Source: Staphylococcus pettenkoferi
GTDB taxonomy: Bacteria > Bacillota > Bacilli > Staphylococcales > Staphylococcaceae
DNA length: 64,000 bases
NCBI RefSeq assembly: GCF_026659735.1
Contig: NZ_JANSKK010000002.1
Location: forward strand, 1-64,000
Reading direction: 5' to 3'
This document shows, piece after piece, positions 28,426 to 39,910 of this stretch. Every line of letters starts with the position of its first letter. Position 1 is the first letter of the stretch. The notes below the pieces were generated by a model. It saw nothing but the letters and a program-made list of their open reading frames with translations, made no database searches and had not been told where the DNA came from. A program made the position numbers and the translations under genes.

Positions 28426-30954
28426 CTATTTACGTATCGCTCGCACCACTCGAATCATACTCAACCATAAAGAATTGTGCTTGCGATAAACGATAAATCT
28501 TGGTTTCCAACTAGGTTTGAACTTCTCTTTGTAGCGTCGCAAACCTTGGAAACGATATAAACCATTAAAGTGTTCAAATACACGACCTGCGATTTTTTCA
28601 CCAGTAAAAGCAAATGAAGCCTGACCTACATTCGAGAGCGTCGCCATTCCCATATTAAAGTGACGATATCCTTGCTCTTGGGCCCAAAGCAAAATGTTTA
28701 AATATAGCACGTCCATTAATGGTAAATCGGTGTCAGAACCCCAACGAATGAGATCGACGGACAACGTATCTTCATAATACGTCGGCATGAGATTACAGAA
28801 CGCGATAATCTCATCTTCCGCATCTCTAATCACCGCAATAGGCGCTTGAGATAAATAGAATTCATCAAATGAGCCTACTGAGAATGCCATTTCCTTTCTT
28901 CCATCTAACCACTCATCACTAATATGTCTTAGCGCTTCAACAAACTCAGTGTTAAACGGTGGTTCCACAACTTCGAAAGTCATGTTCAAATCTTTAAACT
29001 TATTCATCGTTGCACGCAGACCTCGATTCTTCTTCCCTGACATCGTGAACTGCGTTAAATCAATAATTGCCTCTTCACCGAGTTTAAAGAACTGATTGCC
29101 AAAGCTGTGATAGAGCGATAAATAGCGATCGGTGACTTGATAGAATATCACATCATATCCAAGATAATATGCATGCTGGTAGAATTGCTCAAGCATATCA
29201 TAGTAGCTCTGCGGATTTCCTATAGGATCACCGAGTACGATATAAGCATTGTGTTTCTGCTTGTACATGATAAACGCATCTTCAGCTTCAGATAGATAAA
29301 AATCTTTGTCACCACTGTAAATTAAGTGGCTGAGGTAGTGGCCGCCGTACTGATCGATAATCGCTTCACATTGAGATAATGATTCCTGATCATGAGGTAA
29401 AGTTGTCTTGCGTTCAAAATACCACACAATCGCGCCCACGATAATAATGACAAAGAACAGCGTAATCCAGAAATAATATCTGAGCAACGACGTATTCGCC
29501 TCAATATGATACATATCTAACGTATAGAAAAAGTGCGCAATCCATACATGATTAAGATAAAGCGCGAGTCCACTGACGATGATACTTCCGATTAATTTAC
29601 CGACACGTAATGGTCGTTTCAACACTAAAGCGCTACGATAAAGAACGATGAGTAAAATTAAAATAACGATCAACCATAGCAGTGAAATATAAGATGCATA
29701 CGTCCAAAATGTCACGCCTATAATCAAAATAATAGAGACGATTTCAAATAAAATAGCCCTTTTAGACAAAGCAAAGACCCCTAAAATATTGAGCAAAATC
29801 AATAAACAAGCGGTCGTATGAATCGCTACGAGAATATAATAAAAAGAATGATCTTTACTGTATAAACCGTCATCGATAATATTGACGTTATTAATAAAGA
29901 AGAATATAGATGTAAAGATCAGCAATAAACTCATAGATAACGCAGGTATACGTTGTTTCACATCTTTCTGGAATGACATGAGAAAGGCTGTAATTTCACG
30001 TGCCGGCATCAAGCGATCTGATTCTTCAAGATATTTCTTCGCCGAACCACCAAACTCAAAGATTGATAGAATCAAAGCAACGAGCACTGGGAAGAAATAA
30101 TAAGCAAAACGATAAAGTAATAGCGCAAGCACGACTTTATCCTCATCTACACCAATCGCTTTAAGACCGAGAAGCATTACGAGATCAAACGCTCCAAGTC
30201 CACCTGGAATAAAGCTAATCAAACCAGAAAGTGACGCGATGATAAAGATCCCCATGTAAGTAGAATAATGCGTATCGATATTAACGACTTTCATAGCCAT
30301 AAATAGAACGCCAGAAGCGGCCATCCATTCGAGACTGGAAATGATTGTACAATAAATTCCTGCAAACTTATTGTTCCCTTGCACAGGCTTGATGATCGTT
30401 ATAATGACGAAGATAGGTAAGAATAGAGCCACAAGATATAATAGCCAATGAATCCACGGAAATGGAGTGAATACGTGAGAGACATTGAAGACGTGGCACA
30501 CGACAAGTATCGACAGTAAGCTCAACCCCGTCAACATAGATAAAAGAATAATAGAGATAGTATGTATGAGTTCCTTGTAACGTGTAGTGTATTGCTTGTA
30601 AATAAGAAAGCGTGCACTTGCTCCAATAAATCCACTAAAGCCAATCAGTGCGTTAAAAGCATTAATAATGTACCCTACACGTAAGGTACGCCAAATAGAG
30701 ATATTTAACTTCAGAATCTTAGTTAAAGCGACATCATACAAAGACAGCAAAATCACAGCAGCGCCACCACTGAAGAAGAGCGTGATTAAGCTCATGCGAT
30801 CCGTCTTACTAAAAGTTAATATGACGTCTTTAGGATCGATATGTTTTAACTCGTTATATAACGAATAAATTACAATGATAAATAAGATTAAAGCGAAACA
30901 AAATTTAAGAATAGAAAATAGTTTGTTTTTACGTTGTTTTGAAGCTTGTGTCAT
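28426..30954 (-). CDS. mprF: MprF, lysyl-phosphatidylglycerol synthase and flippase
   Basis: An integral membrane protein of about 842 residues. The first two thirds hold around 14 hydrophobic segments (flippase and junction), and the last 300 residues are the cytoplasmic aminoacyl-phospholipid synthase domain (GGHYLSHLIYSGDK, FFKLGEEAIIDL, SVDLIRWGSDTDLP, HFNMGMATLSNVG). It adds lysine to phosphatidylglycerol and exposes it outside, lowering susceptibility to cationic peptides and daptomycin. The frame starts four codons earlier at TTG, but GAGG is spaced for an ATG at 30954 or 30960. Monocistronic. Confidence 0.95.
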   Translation of the reverse strand: MTQASKQRKNKLFSILKFCFALILFIIVIYSLYNELKHIDPKDVILTFSKTDRMSLITLFFSGGAAVILLSLYDVALTKILKLNISIWRTLRVGYIINAFNALIGFSGFIGASARFLIYKQYTTRYKELIHTISIILLSMLTGLSLLSILVVCHVFNVSHVFTPFPWIHWLLYLVALFLPIFVIITIIKPVQGNNKFAGIYCTIISSLEWMAASGVLFMAMKVVNIDTHYSTYMGIFIIASLSGLISFIPGGLGAFDLVMLLGLKAIGVDEDKVVLALLLYRFAYYFFPVLVALILSIFEFGGSAKKYLEESDRLMPAREITAFLMSFQKDVKQRIPALSMSLLLIFTSIFFFINNVNIIDDGLYSKDHSFYYILVAIHTTACLLILLNILGVFALSKRAILFEIVSIILIIGVTFWTYASYISLLWLIVILILLIVLYRSALVLKRPLRVGKLIGSIIVSGLALYLNHVWIAHFFYTLDMYHIEANTSLLRYYFWITLFFVIIIVGAIVWYFERKTTLPHDQESLSQCEAIIDQYGGHYLSHLIYSGDKDFYLSEAEDAFIMYKQKHNAYIVLGDPIGNPQSYYDMLEQFYQHAYYLGYDVIFYQVTDRYLSLYHSFGNQFFKLGEEAIIDLTQFTMSGKKNRGLRATMNKFKDLNMTFEVVEPPFNTEFVEALRHISDEWLDGRKEMAFSVGSFDEFYLSQAPIAVIRDAEDEIIAFCNLMPTYYEDTLSVDLIRWGSDTDLPLMDVLYLNILLWAQEQGYRHFNMGMATLSNVGQASFAFTGEKIAGRVFEHFNGLYRFQGLRRYKEKFKPSWKPRFIVYRKHNSLWLSMIRVVRAIRK

Positions 30955-31162
30955 AGTCATCCTCAATTCTTAATGTCTAATTAGTAAGATATCAAGAATA
31001 TAGCATATTGTAGCTGAAGATGATACACAAAAGATAAGATAGTTATAATTTCTTAAAAAAGACTCACTTTATATTGAATTGCTTGATATATCGTGATGAG
31101 TATTGCACTCTATAGTTTTTTTAAAACGGGAGATTTCCCAAACTAAAAGTCGATAAATTGCA

Positions 31163-31212
31163 CAAAAAAGACGTTACGCAGGGATGCATCACTACGCATC
31201 CAACGTAACGCC
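31163..31212 (-). terminator. Rho-independent terminator of the AI-2E family gene
   Basis: A long stem, CGTTACG with CGTAACG and an inner GGATGC with GCATCC, is followed on the minus strand by TTTTTT (31164-31169). Confidence 0.87.
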
Positions 31213-31252
31213 TTTACTATATATTCACTTTAATTATCGTGAAGTACTTAGC

Positions 31253-32503
31253 TTAACGTTTAACTTGTCTAGAAAGTTCTTTCTCTTCGTTATTAAAGTC
31301 ATACTCACCAGCGTCTTCACCATAATATTTATTGTAACGACGCTTGAACAATAAATAGAGGTGTGAGACGAGTACTTTTAATATCGCATAGCCCGGGATA
31401 CCAAGAATGATACCGACTGGGCCAAGAATATGACCACCACAGAGTAAGATAAAGATAATCGTCAACGGATGAATCTTGAGTGTCTTACCCATAATATTTG
31501 GAGAAATGAAATGGCCTTCAAAGAAATGCGCCAGTGTCCAAACCACAATCAATTTCAACAACATGATTGGTGATGTAATAATCGCAATAATAATTGCTGG
31601 AGAAATTGCAATCGTAGGTCCAATGTAAGGAACGACACTTGTCACTGCAGCGATGGCAGCTAGGATGAGCGCATAATCTAAACCGATGATGAGATAACCA
31701 ATGTAGAGCAGAATACCGATACATAAAGACACAATCATCTGTCCTTGAATGTATGAACCTACTTGTAAGCTCATCTTCTCTAATAAATCATGAAAGTCCT
31801 TTCTAAATTTCGGTGGCACAATTCCAGTTGTAAATTCTTTAAAGCGATGGCCATCTTTTAACATAAAGAAGAGCACGAATGGCGTCGTTGCAATGACGAT
31901 TCCGACATTGACTAACGTTTGAGCAAAGTTCTTCAGTTTAGAACCTAAGCCATCTGTATAATCTGAAGCGAGCGTCGGTAGTTTATTCGCAAACTTATCC
32001 AAATTACCTTGAATCTGATCATAAAAAGTCGAGATAATCGCATAGTTCGAGAACTTGTCAATAAACGCATTCACGCGATCGACATAATGTGGAAAGCTAT
32101 TCGCCATACTCTTAATTTGATCAGAAATCACAGGGATTAATAAATTCACCGCTAACGTAATCAATCCAGTAATCACAAGAAAGATGATCACAACGCCCCA
32201 TAATCGTGAAATATGATACCGCTCCATGAAGTTTACAATCGGATTTAATAAATAGAACAGTATTAATGAAATAACAATTGGTGCGACAATGGTATTAAAA
32301 ATAATAATAAACGGTTTAAAGATATATGAGATTTGGTCAAAAATAAAAATAACAATACCGAGTAAAATGAGCAAGATTAAACCAAATATAATATCCTTAC
32401 CGCCTAAAAATTTCATAAAGCGTGTTTCAGGAAATGAGAGTCGGAGTTTCTTTGATTGTGACGTTGACTTTTGCGTATGTTGTTTATGAGTTTCTTTTTC
32501 CAT
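31253..32503 (-). CDS. AI-2E/PerM family transporter
   Basis: A polytopic membrane protein of about 416 residues in the AI-2E transporter (PF01594) family. Hydrophilic N-terminus to about residue 35, then two helices, an extracellular-type helical domain (about 140-200), and a cluster of C-terminal helices with the conserved GLDYALILAAIAAVTSVVPYIGPTI stretch and the ILLCGGHILGPVGIILGIPGYA segment. Members export autoinducer-2 or act in Na+/H+ exchange; the function here is not settled. A GTG three codons upstream is possible; the ATG at 32503 has GGTGA before it. Confidence 0.87.
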   Translation of the reverse strand: MEKETHKQHTQKSTSQSKKLRLSFPETRFMKFLGGKDIIFGLILLILLGIVIFIFDQISYIFKPFIIIFNTIVAPIVISLILFYLLNPIVNFMERYHISRLWGVVIIFLVITGLITLAVNLLIPVISDQIKSMANSFPHYVDRVNAFIDKFSNYAIISTFYDQIQGNLDKFANKLPTLASDYTDGLGSKLKNFAQTLVNVGIVIATTPFVLFFMLKDGHRFKEFTTGIVPPKFRKDFHDLLEKMSLQVGSYIQGQMIVSLCIGILLYIGYLIIGLDYALILAAIAAVTSVVPYIGPTIAISPAIIIAIITSPIMLLKLIVVWTLAHFFEGHFISPNIMGKTLKIHPLTIIFILLCGGHILGPVGIILGIPGYAILKVLVSHLYLLFKRRYNKYYGEDAGEYDFNNEEKELSRQVKR

Positions 32504-32734
32504 GTGGTTCACCGTACCTTAATGTCTTAAATCTTGCATACATTACTATTTCAAATTCACTTCACGCCATCATCTTAACAAACGTGAAACGTAGTTCTAC
32601 CTTGATAATCATAACACACCTCATCTGAACATAGATATTAACTCGACTACACTAGTGAGGCCTTGTCGTTGCAAAACGTGCTGTAAATATAATTCAATAT
32701 TATACTTCATACCCGTTTGAGATATAAAAATGTA

Positions 32735-32773
32735 GGAGTAAGACAGAAAATTATTATTTTCACGTCTTACTCC
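32735..32773 (-). terminator. GGAGTAAGAC hairpin, staphylococcal intergenic repeat-type terminator
   Basis: GGAGTAAGAC (32735-32744) pairs with GTCTTACTCC (32764-32773); the arm continues AGAAAATTATTATTTTC. It resembles the GGGAGTGGGACAGAA hairpins repeated in staphylococcal intergenic regions. It lies downstream of the symporter gene and probably ends it. The rest of the 338-base gap (32504-32841) shows nothing else. Confidence 0.65.
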
Positions 32774-32841
32774 CATGATTATCAGGTAGTTCTCCAGAAT
32801 AAATATAACCTATTCTGCGATACTCACCTTGAAAGTAATCC

Positions 32842-34302
32842 TTAATATAAGGATTTATTCTTCTTATTCATGCCCCAACTTTCAATACCAAATAGATTAA
32901 TTTCAAGCTCTTCAGGGCGGAAGATTGGTTTCTTACCTTGCTTGCGTTGTAGACGATAGTCTTTCATCACTGCGAAAGCAATATTAGAAAGACCTATGAT
33001 AGAAACTAAGTTGACGACAGCCATGAGTCCCATGAATAAATCGGCTGTACTCCATACTGTTTCTGTCTTAACTACTGCGCCGATAAAGACGAGTACGACA
33101 ACGAGACATCTAAACACAAACATTAATGGTTTATTTTTAGATAAGAATTCAATATTAGATTGACCGTAGTAATAGTTACCGACCAATGATGAAAATGCAA
33201 ATAGTGTAATAGCGACTGTTAAGAAGATTCCGCCGCCACTTCCTAAGTGTTCATTCAATGCAGACTGTGTCACTTCAACACCTTGAGGTGCTTTTTCACC
33301 AAAACGTAAACCAGAGTATAACAGAATCATAATTGCTGTAGATGTACATACGAGCATCGTATCAAAGAATACACCTAAAGATTGAATGAGACCTTGTTTC
33401 ACTGGGTGAGGTGCTGCTGCAGTTGCGGCTGCATTTGGTGCAGAACCCATACCTGCTTCGTTAGAGAAGAGACCACGTTTAACACCTTGTAAGATAGCCG
33501 CACCTACTGCGCCTCCCGTTACTTGTTCTAGACCGAAAGCACTTTTAACAATCGTACCTAACATCGGGATGATTTGATCGTAATTAATAACTAAGATAAC
33601 TAATACGATACCGATGTAAATTAAAGCCATGACAGGCACAATCACTGAAGATAATTTAGCAATACTACGTACCCCACCGAAGATAATAACGGCAGTGAGT
33701 ACTGCTAAGACAAGTCCAGTCACAATCGGACTGATGCTATATTGTGTATTCAGTGACTCTGCAATGGTGTTGGACTGAACAGTATTGAAGACGAAAGCAA
33801 ACGTTACGGTAATCAATACTGCAAAAACTACACCTAGCCATTTCTGATTTAAACCTTTAGTTATGTAATAAGCAGGTCCACCACGGAAACCGCCCTCTTT
33901 ATCTGGTACTTTATAAACTTGTGCTAAAGTCGCCTCAATAAATGCACTGGCTGCACCAATCATTGCAATGAGCCACATCCAGAATACTGCACCAGGACCA
34001 CCAAGTACAATCGCAGTTGCAACACCAGCGATATTACCTGTACCTACACGTGACCCCGCACTAATCGCAAAGGCTTGGAAAGGCGAAATTCCTTTCTTAC
34101 CGTTATCTAACGTCTCTGGCTTCTCACCGAGCGCTCGGAACATTTCCGGGAACCATCTAATTTGGACAAACCTCGATCCAATAGTGAAGAAGATTCCGGC
34201 AGTGATAAGTAAGCCGATTAAATACTGTGACCAGATTAAATCATTACCAACTGATACGAATGACTTAAACCAGTCAGGAATGTAATTATCAAAGTTATTC
34301 AC
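32842..34302 (-). CDS. alsT: Alanine/glycine:cation symporter (AGCS family)
   Basis: A 486-residue sodium-coupled amino acid symporter with about 11 membrane helices. Family motifs include GTGNIAGVATAIVLGGPGAVFWMW (near residue 90) and GLFSNEAGMGSAPNAAATA (near residue 280), which form the substrate site. The start codon is GTG, seven bases after GAGAGGG. AlsT-type proteins import alanine, glycine or glutamine; specificity cannot be told. Monocistronic, downstream of parC. Confidence 0.9.
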   Translation of the reverse strand: MNNFDNYIPDWFKSFVSVGNDLIWSQYLIGLLITAGIFFTIGSRFVQIRWFPEMFRALGEKPETLDNGKKGISPFQAFAISAGSRVGTGNIAGVATAIVLGGPGAVFWMWLIAMIGAASAFIEATLAQVYKVPDKEGGFRGGPAYYITKGLNQKWLGVVFAVLITVTFAFVFNTVQSNTIAESLNTQYSISPIVTGLVLAVLTAVIIFGGVRSIAKLSSVIVPVMALIYIGIVLVILVINYDQIIPMLGTIVKSAFGLEQVTGGAVGAAILQGVKRGLFSNEAGMGSAPNAAATAAAPHPVKQGLIQSLGVFFDTMLVCTSTAIMILLYSGLRFGEKAPQGVEVTQSALNEHLGSGGGIFLTVAITLFAFSSLVGNYYYGQSNIEFLSKNKPLMFVFRCLVVVLVFIGAVVKTETVWSTADLFMGLMAVVNLVSIIGLSNIAFAVMKDYRLQRKQGKKPIFRPEELEINLFGIESWGMNKKNKSLY

Positions 34303-34343
34303 TTCTTATCCCTCTCATCTTGTAAAATTAATTTTTAAACGAC

Positions 34344-34413
34344 AAGAGATTTATAGAACTGTATGAAAGCGAAGATAACTCACATTCTTAGCTCATCGAA
34401 CTATAAATCTCTT
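34344..34413 (-). terminator. Long-looped hairpin downstream of parC
   Basis: A perfect 13-bp repeat, AAGAGATTTATAG (34344-34356) with CTATAAATCTCTT (34401-34413), encloses 44 bases. T content after it is modest, so it may be a weak terminator or 3' stabiliser of parEC mRNA, or part of the alsT upstream region. Confidence 0.55.
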
Positions 34414-34496
34414 ATCTATTCTCATATGCTAATGGTTAAACCTAAATTACATTTTATCATTATAAGACAAGAAAGACTATTATATCTTGAATATTT

Positions 34497-36902
34497 TTAC
34501 TCAATGATCAGTGATGTAACTTCACCAAACTCTTTCACATCAACGACAAAGCTACCATTTGTGTACTGTTCAGAAAGATGAATATCTTTTACGTTACCTG
34601 TCTCACTGGCACGCTGAGATATAATCGTATATTGCGCATCATCAGACGAAATGACATCTGCACCGACAATACGATGAGGTTGTTTTTTCAATTCTTTAAG
34701 TAATGTTATACCTCTTTGAGCACGTTTCGCATGTTGTAACACGCCATAACCGATGCGTTTCAAGGCGCCACGCTGAGTGGCCATTAATATCGTGTTCGCT
34801 TCATTAACAGTTTGCGTAAGCACGACGTAATCTTCATCCTTTAAGTTAATCGATTTCACGCCTGCTGCACGTAGTCCTGTATCGTTGAGTTCATCGGATG
34901 AGTAAGTTAACGACATCCCTTTATGCGTTAGTACTGTAATCATCTCAGGCGCTTCAGACACACGCATAACATCGATGAGTTCGTCGCCTTCTTTCACTTT
35001 CATGGCTACGAGCGGTTTGCTATAACGTGCAGTTTTAAACATGGAAACATTACTTTTCTTAATCATACCGTTACGTGTCGCAAGAATATAATGGCCATCT
35101 GGCTTAAAGTCTCGCTCGCAATACACATCAATGACACTTTCGTCGTGATCAATTGCTACAATTTGAGAAATGTGCTTACCAAGCTCTTTCCACTTAATAT
35201 CAGCTAATTTGTATACTGGGATGTAGAGATAACGTCCTTTGTTGGTGAAGACAAGTACGGTATCTAACGTATTAACCTCTAAGTATTTGAGCAGACCGTC
35301 GCCTTCTTTCACTCCTACTTCTTCCACACCACTCGCGTTAAAGCTACGTAAAGACGTACGTTTAATGTAACCATCGCGCGTCATACTGACGACTACATTC
35401 TCGCTTGGTACCATAACCTCTTTATCAATCTTGAGTTCCGCGATTTCCGCTTCAATACTTGAACGACGCGGTTCTTTAAATTCTTTACGTATCGCACTTA
35501 ATTCATCTTTAATCACTGCAAGAAGTGCATCATGATTATCGAGAATATGACGTAACTGCTCAATGGTCTGTTTCAATTCACTATGCTCATCTTCCAATTG
35601 CACGATATCCGTATTCGTTAGACGGTAGAGTTGAAGTGTCACAATCGCTTCAGCTTGAGCTTCTGTAAAATCAAATTCAGCAACTAAATTATCTTTCGCA
35701 TCTCGTTTATTTTTAGAATTACGAATCAATTGAATCACTTCATCGAGGATAGACAATGCTTTCATCAAACCTTCTACGATATGCATGCGGTCTACTGCAT
35801 GTTTTAAGTCATAACGTGTACGGTTTGTCACTACTTCAATCTGATGGTTGAGATAGCTATTAATAATTTCACGTAATCCCATCAATTTCGGGCGACCTTC
35901 ACTAATCGCTACCATGTTAAAATTATACGAAATTTGTAGATCCGTATTTTTAAATAAGTAGTTAAGCACTGCTTCACTATTAATATCTTTCTTCAATTCG
36001 ATCGCAATTCTTAGACCTGTACGGTCGGTTTCATCACGCACTTCCACGATGCCATCCACTTTTTTATCAGCACGTAATTCGTCGATTTTTTTAACTAAAG
36101 CACTCTTATTCACTTCGTAAGGAATCTCAGTAACGACGAGTTCTTTACGACCGTTGCGTAAATTCTTTGTATCGACTTTCGAACGAACAACAATTTTACC
36201 CTTACCAGTTTGATACGCTTTCTTAATACCTTCAATACCTTGAATAATTCCGCCTGTTGGAAAGTCTGGACCTTTGATATATTTCATCAGTTGACTCACA
36301 GTAATATCGGGATTATCAATGTATTTCAACGTCGCTTGAATCACTTCACCTAAATTATGCGTAGGAATATCCGTCGCATAGCCTGCAGAAATCCCTGTAC
36401 TTCCGTTGATTAATAAGTTAGGCAAACGGGCTGGCAATACCATAGGCTCAGTCGTCGTATCATCATAGTTCGGCATGAACGGTACTGTTTCTTTATTGAT
36501 GTCTCGTAATAACTGTTCGGATAACTTACTTAACTTCGCCTCTGTGTAACGCATCGCTGCAGGAGGATCGTTATCGATACTACCATTGTTACCATGCATC
36601 TCTATTAACACATGGCGTAACTTCCACTCTTGACTTAAACGTACCATTGCATCATAAACAGATGTATCGCCGTGTGGGTGATATTGTCCAATCACATCAC
36701 CGACAGATTTGGCACTCTTACGGAAATTCTTGTCATAGGTATTTCCACTGGAATACATCGCATATAGAATACGACGTTGTACGGGTTTTAAGCCATCACG
36801 CACGTCTGGCAACGCACGTTCTTGAATAATATATTTACTATAACGACCAAAGCGATCACCAATCACATCTTCAAGTGAAAGATCTTGAATTATCTCACTC
36901 AC
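34497..36902 (-). CDS. parC: DNA topoisomerase IV subunit A
   Basis: An 801-residue type IIA topoisomerase subunit that decatenates daughter chromosomes with ParE. The catalytic tyrosine lies in [12 protein letters not shown] (about residue 119). The quinolone-resistance region reads [13 protein letters not shown], giving Thr80 and Asp84 (S. aureus has Ser80 and Glu84). A coiled-coil arm and C-terminal beta-pinwheel follow. The start overlaps the parE stop by 4 bases, so the two subunits are translationally coupled. Controlled from the LexA-box region before parE. Confidence 0.97.
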   Translation of the reverse strand: MSEIIQDLSLEDVIGDRFGRYSKYIIQERALPDVRDGLKPVQRRILYAMYSSGNTYDKNFRKSAKSVGDVIGQYHPHGDTSVYDAMVRLSQEWKLRHVLIEMHGNNGSIDNDPPAAMRYTEAKLSKLSEQLLRDINKETVPFMPNYDDTTTEPMVLPARLPNLLINGSTGISAGYATDIPTHNLGEVIQATLKYIDNPDITVSQLMKYIKGPDFPTGGIIQGIEGIKKAYQTGKGKIVVRSKVDTKNLRNGRKELVVTEIPYEVNKSALVKKIDELRADKKVDGIVEVRDETDRTGLRIAIELKKDINSEAVLNYLFKNTDLQISYNFNMVAISEGRPKLMGLREIINSYLNHQIEVVTNRTRYDLKHAVDRMHIVEGLMKALSILDEVIQLIRNSKNKRDAKDNLVAEFDFTEAQAEAIVTLQLYRLTNTDIVQLEDEHSELKQTIEQLRHILDNHDALLAVIKDELSAIRKEFKEPRRSSIEAEIAELKIDKEVMVPSENVVVSMTRDGYIKRTSLRSFNASGVEEVGVKEGDGLLKYLEVNTLDTVLVFTNKGRYLYIPVYKLADIKWKELGKHISQIVAIDHDESVIDVYCERDFKPDGHYILATRNGMIKKSNVSMFKTARYSKPLVAMKVKEGDELIDVMRVSEAPEMITVLTHKGMSLTYSSDELNDTGLRAAGVKSINLKDEDYVVLTQTVNEANTILMATQRGALKRIGYGVLQHAKRAQRGITLLKELKKQPHRIVGADVISSDDAQYTIISQRASETGNVKDIHLSEQYTNGSFVVDVKEFGEVTSLIIE

Positions 36903-38899
36903 TTCGCATCCTCCTCGTCGATGTCATCTTGCTCTAATACTTGTATTTCACTATTATCTAATATACTTTGATCTTCTTGCAGACCAAATTCGACATGACT
37001 TTCAATCCATTCACGACGTGGCGCAACTTTATCACCCATTAGCGTTGTTACGCGTTTTGAAGAACGGATTTCGTCATCTACTTGTACACGAATCAATGTA
37101 CGTGTTTCCGGATTCATCGTAGTCTCCCACAATTGTTCAGGGTTCATTTCACCTAAACCTTTATAACGTTGCAAGCTAAAGCCTTTCCCGAGCTTCTTCT
37201 GTAGTTTCTCTAGCTCTTCGTCCGTCCAGGCATATTCAACCTTCTGCTTCTTACCTTTTCCTTTTTCTAATTTATACAGAGGTGGTAACGCAATAAATAC
37301 TCTGCCTGCTTGTACTAGCGGTTTCATATATTTAAAGAAGAACGTAAGCAATAATACTTGGATGTGTGCACCATCTGTATCTGCGTCGGTCATGATAATC
37401 ACACGGCTGTAATTACTATCTTCAAGTTTAAACTCAGTACCTACACCTGCACCTATCGTATGAATAATCGTATTGATTTCTTCATTTTTAAAAATATCTT
37501 CTAAACGTGCTTTCTCAGTATTGATTACTTTACCACGCAACGGTAAGATCGCTTGGAATTTACGATCCCTACCTAACTTGGCAGAGCCCCCTGCTGAGTC
37601 ACCCTCAACTAAATAAAGTTCATTCTTATCTACATTCTTACTTTGAGCAGGCGTTAATTTACCTGATAGCAATGTATCTTTACGTTTATTCTTCTTACCT
37701 GAACGTGCATCCTCACGTGCTTTACGTGCCGCAATTCGAGCTTGTTGCGCTTTAATCGCTTTCTTCACTAATGATTTAGAAAGTTGACCTTTCTCTTCTA
37801 GATAATATGGTAGTTTATCTGAAACAACCGATTCAACTGCGCCTCGTGCTTCAGGTGTACCTAACTTCGATTTCGTTTGTCCTTCAAACTGAAGTAATTC
37901 TTCAGGAATACGTACTGAAATGATAGCGGTTAAACCTTCACGGATATCATTACCTTCAAGGTTCTTATCCTTGTCCTTCAACTCATTAATACGGCGAGCA
38001 TAATCATTAAACATACGTGTCATCGCAGTCTTAAACCCAACTTCATGAGTACCGCCATCTTTCGTCCGTACATTGTTAACGAAACTTAAGATACTCTCGG
38101 AATATTGATCATTATATTGAAAGGCAATGTCGACTTCGATGTCATTTGCTTCTCCTGTAAACATCGTCACATCATGCAGCACTTCTTTGCCTTCATTGAC
38201 ATAACTCACGAACTCTTTAATACCTTCTTCATAATGATAGACTTCTTCACGCTCTTTGCCTTGACGTAAATCTTTCAATTCGATTCGGAGATCTTTGAGT
38301 AAAAATGCAGATTCTTGTAAACGTTCACTTAAAGTCTCAAAGTTAAATGAAGTGGATGATTTGAAGATTTGAGGGTCGGGTTTGAATGTGACTTTCGTAC
38401 CTGTCTTACGTGTCTTACCTTTCTTCTCTAAACCGCTTGTAGGTAATCCCCCATTACTAAAACTTTGACGATAAATATGTCCGTCACGGTAGATTTCAAC
38501 TTCTAACCATTCACTTAAAGCATTAACTACTGAGGCACCTACACCGTGTAAACCACCAGAAGTCTTGTAGCCACCTTGACCGAATTTACCACCAGCGTGT
38601 AAAACAGTAAAAATGACTTCAACTGTTGGCTTACCAGAAGTGTGAATTCCAGTAGGCATCCCACGACCATTATCTTCTATAGAAACACTGTCATCTTTAT
38701 TGATTGTGACATTAATTTGGTCACCATAACCATTTAAGACCTCATCCACAGAGTTGTCGACAACTTCGTAGACGAGATGATGTAACCCACGTTTATCGGT
38801 AGAACCTATATACATACCAGGTCTCTTTCTCACGGCCTCTAACCCTTCAAGAACCTGAATGGAATCGTCCGAATAAGTGTTGCTGTTATTCTTAACCAA
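36899..38899 (-). CDS. parE: DNA topoisomerase IV subunit B
   Basis: A 666-residue GHKL ATPase subunit. ATP site motifs are [18 protein letters not shown] and [13 protein letters not shown]; the Toprim domain has [12 protein letters not shown] and [11 protein letters not shown]; the resistance region is [13 protein letters not shown]. The start codon is TTG, eight bases after GGAGGG; no better ATG exists nearby. It heads parE-parC, and a LexA operator lies 17 bases upstream, in agreement with known SOS control of parEC in S. aureus. Confidence 0.97.
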   Translation of the reverse strand: MVKNNSNTYSDDSIQVLEGLEAVRKRPGMYIGSTDKRGLHHLVYEVVDNSVDEVLNGYGDQINVTINKDDSVSIEDNGRGMPTGIHTSGKPTVEVIFTVLHAGGKFGQGGYKTSGGLHGVGASVVNALSEWLEVEIYRDGHIYRQSFSNGGLPTSGLEKKGKTRKTGTKVTFKPDPQIFKSSTSFNFETLSERLQESAFLLKDLRIELKDLRQGKEREEVYHYEEGIKEFVSYVNEGKEVLHDVTMFTGEANDIEVDIAFQYNDQYSESILSFVNNVRTKDGGTHEVGFKTAMTRMFNDYARRINELKDKDKNLEGNDIREGLTAIISVRIPEELLQFEGQTKSKLGTPEARGAVESVVSDKLPYYLEEKGQLSKSLVKKAIKAQQARIAARKAREDARSGKKNKRKDTLLSGKLTPAQSKNVDKNELYLVEGDSAGGSAKLGRDRKFQAILPLRGKVINTEKARLEDIFKNEEINTIIHTIGAGVGTEFKLEDSNYSRVIIMTDADTDGAHIQVLLLTFFFKYMKPLVQAGRVFIALPPLYKLEKGKGKKQKVEYAWTDEELEKLQKKLGKGFSLQRYKGLGEMNPEQLWETTMNPETRTLIRVQVDDEIRSSKRVTTLMGDKVAPRREWIESHVEFGLQEDQSILDNSEIQVLEQDDIDEEDAK

Positions 38900-38915
38900 T
38901 CGTTTCGCCCTCCTA

Positions 38916-38929
38916 CAAACGTACGTTCG
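38916..38929. promoter_or_regulatory. LexA operator upstream of parE
   Basis: CGAACGTACGTTTG on the minus strand fits the SOS box with one end mismatch. It sits between the promoter region and the Shine-Dalgarno sequence of parE. Confidence 0.82.
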
Positions 38930-39092
38930 TTTTTTAAACTATACAATAGTTATTCTTATATAAATTTGGTCAAAATGCAAGCGTCAAAACAATATTTAGA
39001 GTGTAAAAGCCACTTATCTAAAAATTTATTCGTCGCACCTACGTGATCTATGATAAAATAATCCTAACGTCATTAAAGGTTGTGATTGTAAA

Positions 39093-39701
39093 ATGATGAT
39101 AGTAATCATGTTGATACTGAGCTACTTGATAGGTGCAATTCCAAGTGGGCTCGTCATCGGCAAATTATTCTTCAAAAAAGATATTAGACAATATGGTAGC
39201 GGGAATACTGGGGCAACAAACAGTTTCAGAGTTCTTGGTAAACCAGCCGGCTTTGTCGTTACTTTTCTAGATATATTTAAAGGGTTTATCGTTGTGTTCT
39301 TACCTTTATGGCTACCTGTACATAGTTCAGGTCCGATTAGTGCATTCTTCACTAACGGTTTAATCGTAGGTGTCTTCTCAATCATTGGGCACGTCTACCC
39401 TATCTATCTTGGTTTCCGTGGAGGTAAAGCTGTTGCTACGAGTGCTGGCGTAGTACTTGGGACTCATCCAATTCTCTTGCTGACACTCGCAATCATCTTT
39501 TTCTTTATTCTGTATTTAACGAAATACGTCTCATTATCAAGTATTATCGCTGCAATTTGCTGTATTATTGGCGCAATATTCATCGGAAATTATATTTTAC
39601 TTGGAATGAGCATCGTCGTAGGAATAATACTGATTGTTAGACATCGCACAAATATCGTACGAATTATTAAAGGTGAAGAACCTAAGATTAAATGGATGTA
39701 A
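39093..39701 (+). CDS. plsY: PlsY, acyl-phosphate:glycerol-3-phosphate acyltransferase
   Basis: A 202-residue membrane enzyme with five predicted helices; it starts phospholipid synthesis by acylating glycerol 3-phosphate with acyl-phosphate. The three family motifs are present: [28 protein letters not shown] near residue 15, [21 protein letters not shown] near 100, and a late RHRTNIVRI. The start [14 protein letters not shown] fits other staphylococci. It is divergent from parE and followed by a terminator. Confidence 0.96.
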   Translation: MMIVIMLILSYLIGAIPSGLVIGKLFFKKDIRQYGSGNTGATNSFRVLGKPAGFVVTFLDIFKGFIVVFLPLWLPVHSSGPISAFFTNGLIVGVFSIIGHVYPIYLGFRGGKAVATSAGVVLGTHPILLLTLAIIFFFILYLTKYVSLSSIIAAICCIIGAIFIGNYILLGMSIVVGIILIVRHRTNIVRIIKGEEPKIKWM

Positions 39702-39724
39702 AGTTAATAAAGACTAAACGAGAC

Positions 39725-39764
39725 GCCATAGAAGTTGAAATTATTAGAGCTTCTATGGCTTTTT
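39725..39764 (+). terminator. Rho-independent terminator of plsY
   Basis: GCCATAGAAG (39725-39734) pairs with CTTCTATGGC (39750-39759), followed by TTTTT. Confidence 0.9.
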
Positions 39765-39910
39765 ACATGCGTATATCACTGTTGGGTTATCGTTTACGAT
39801 AAAATATTCTGATTAGTCTGAAATGAATTTCTTTGCTACACTAGATGTTATACTTTTAAAATACTAGATCTGTAATACGCGAGCTAGTATGCATAAAGGA
39901 GTGACAGATT

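Noticed and set aside
30669..30868. Plus-strand frame inside mprF
   Set aside because: It is an antisense shadow of a clear membrane protein gene with no ribosome binding site.
36650..36690. ParC Thr80 as a fluoroquinolone-resistance mutation
   Set aside because: Known resistance changes at this site remove the hydroxyl (Phe, Tyr); Thr keeps it.
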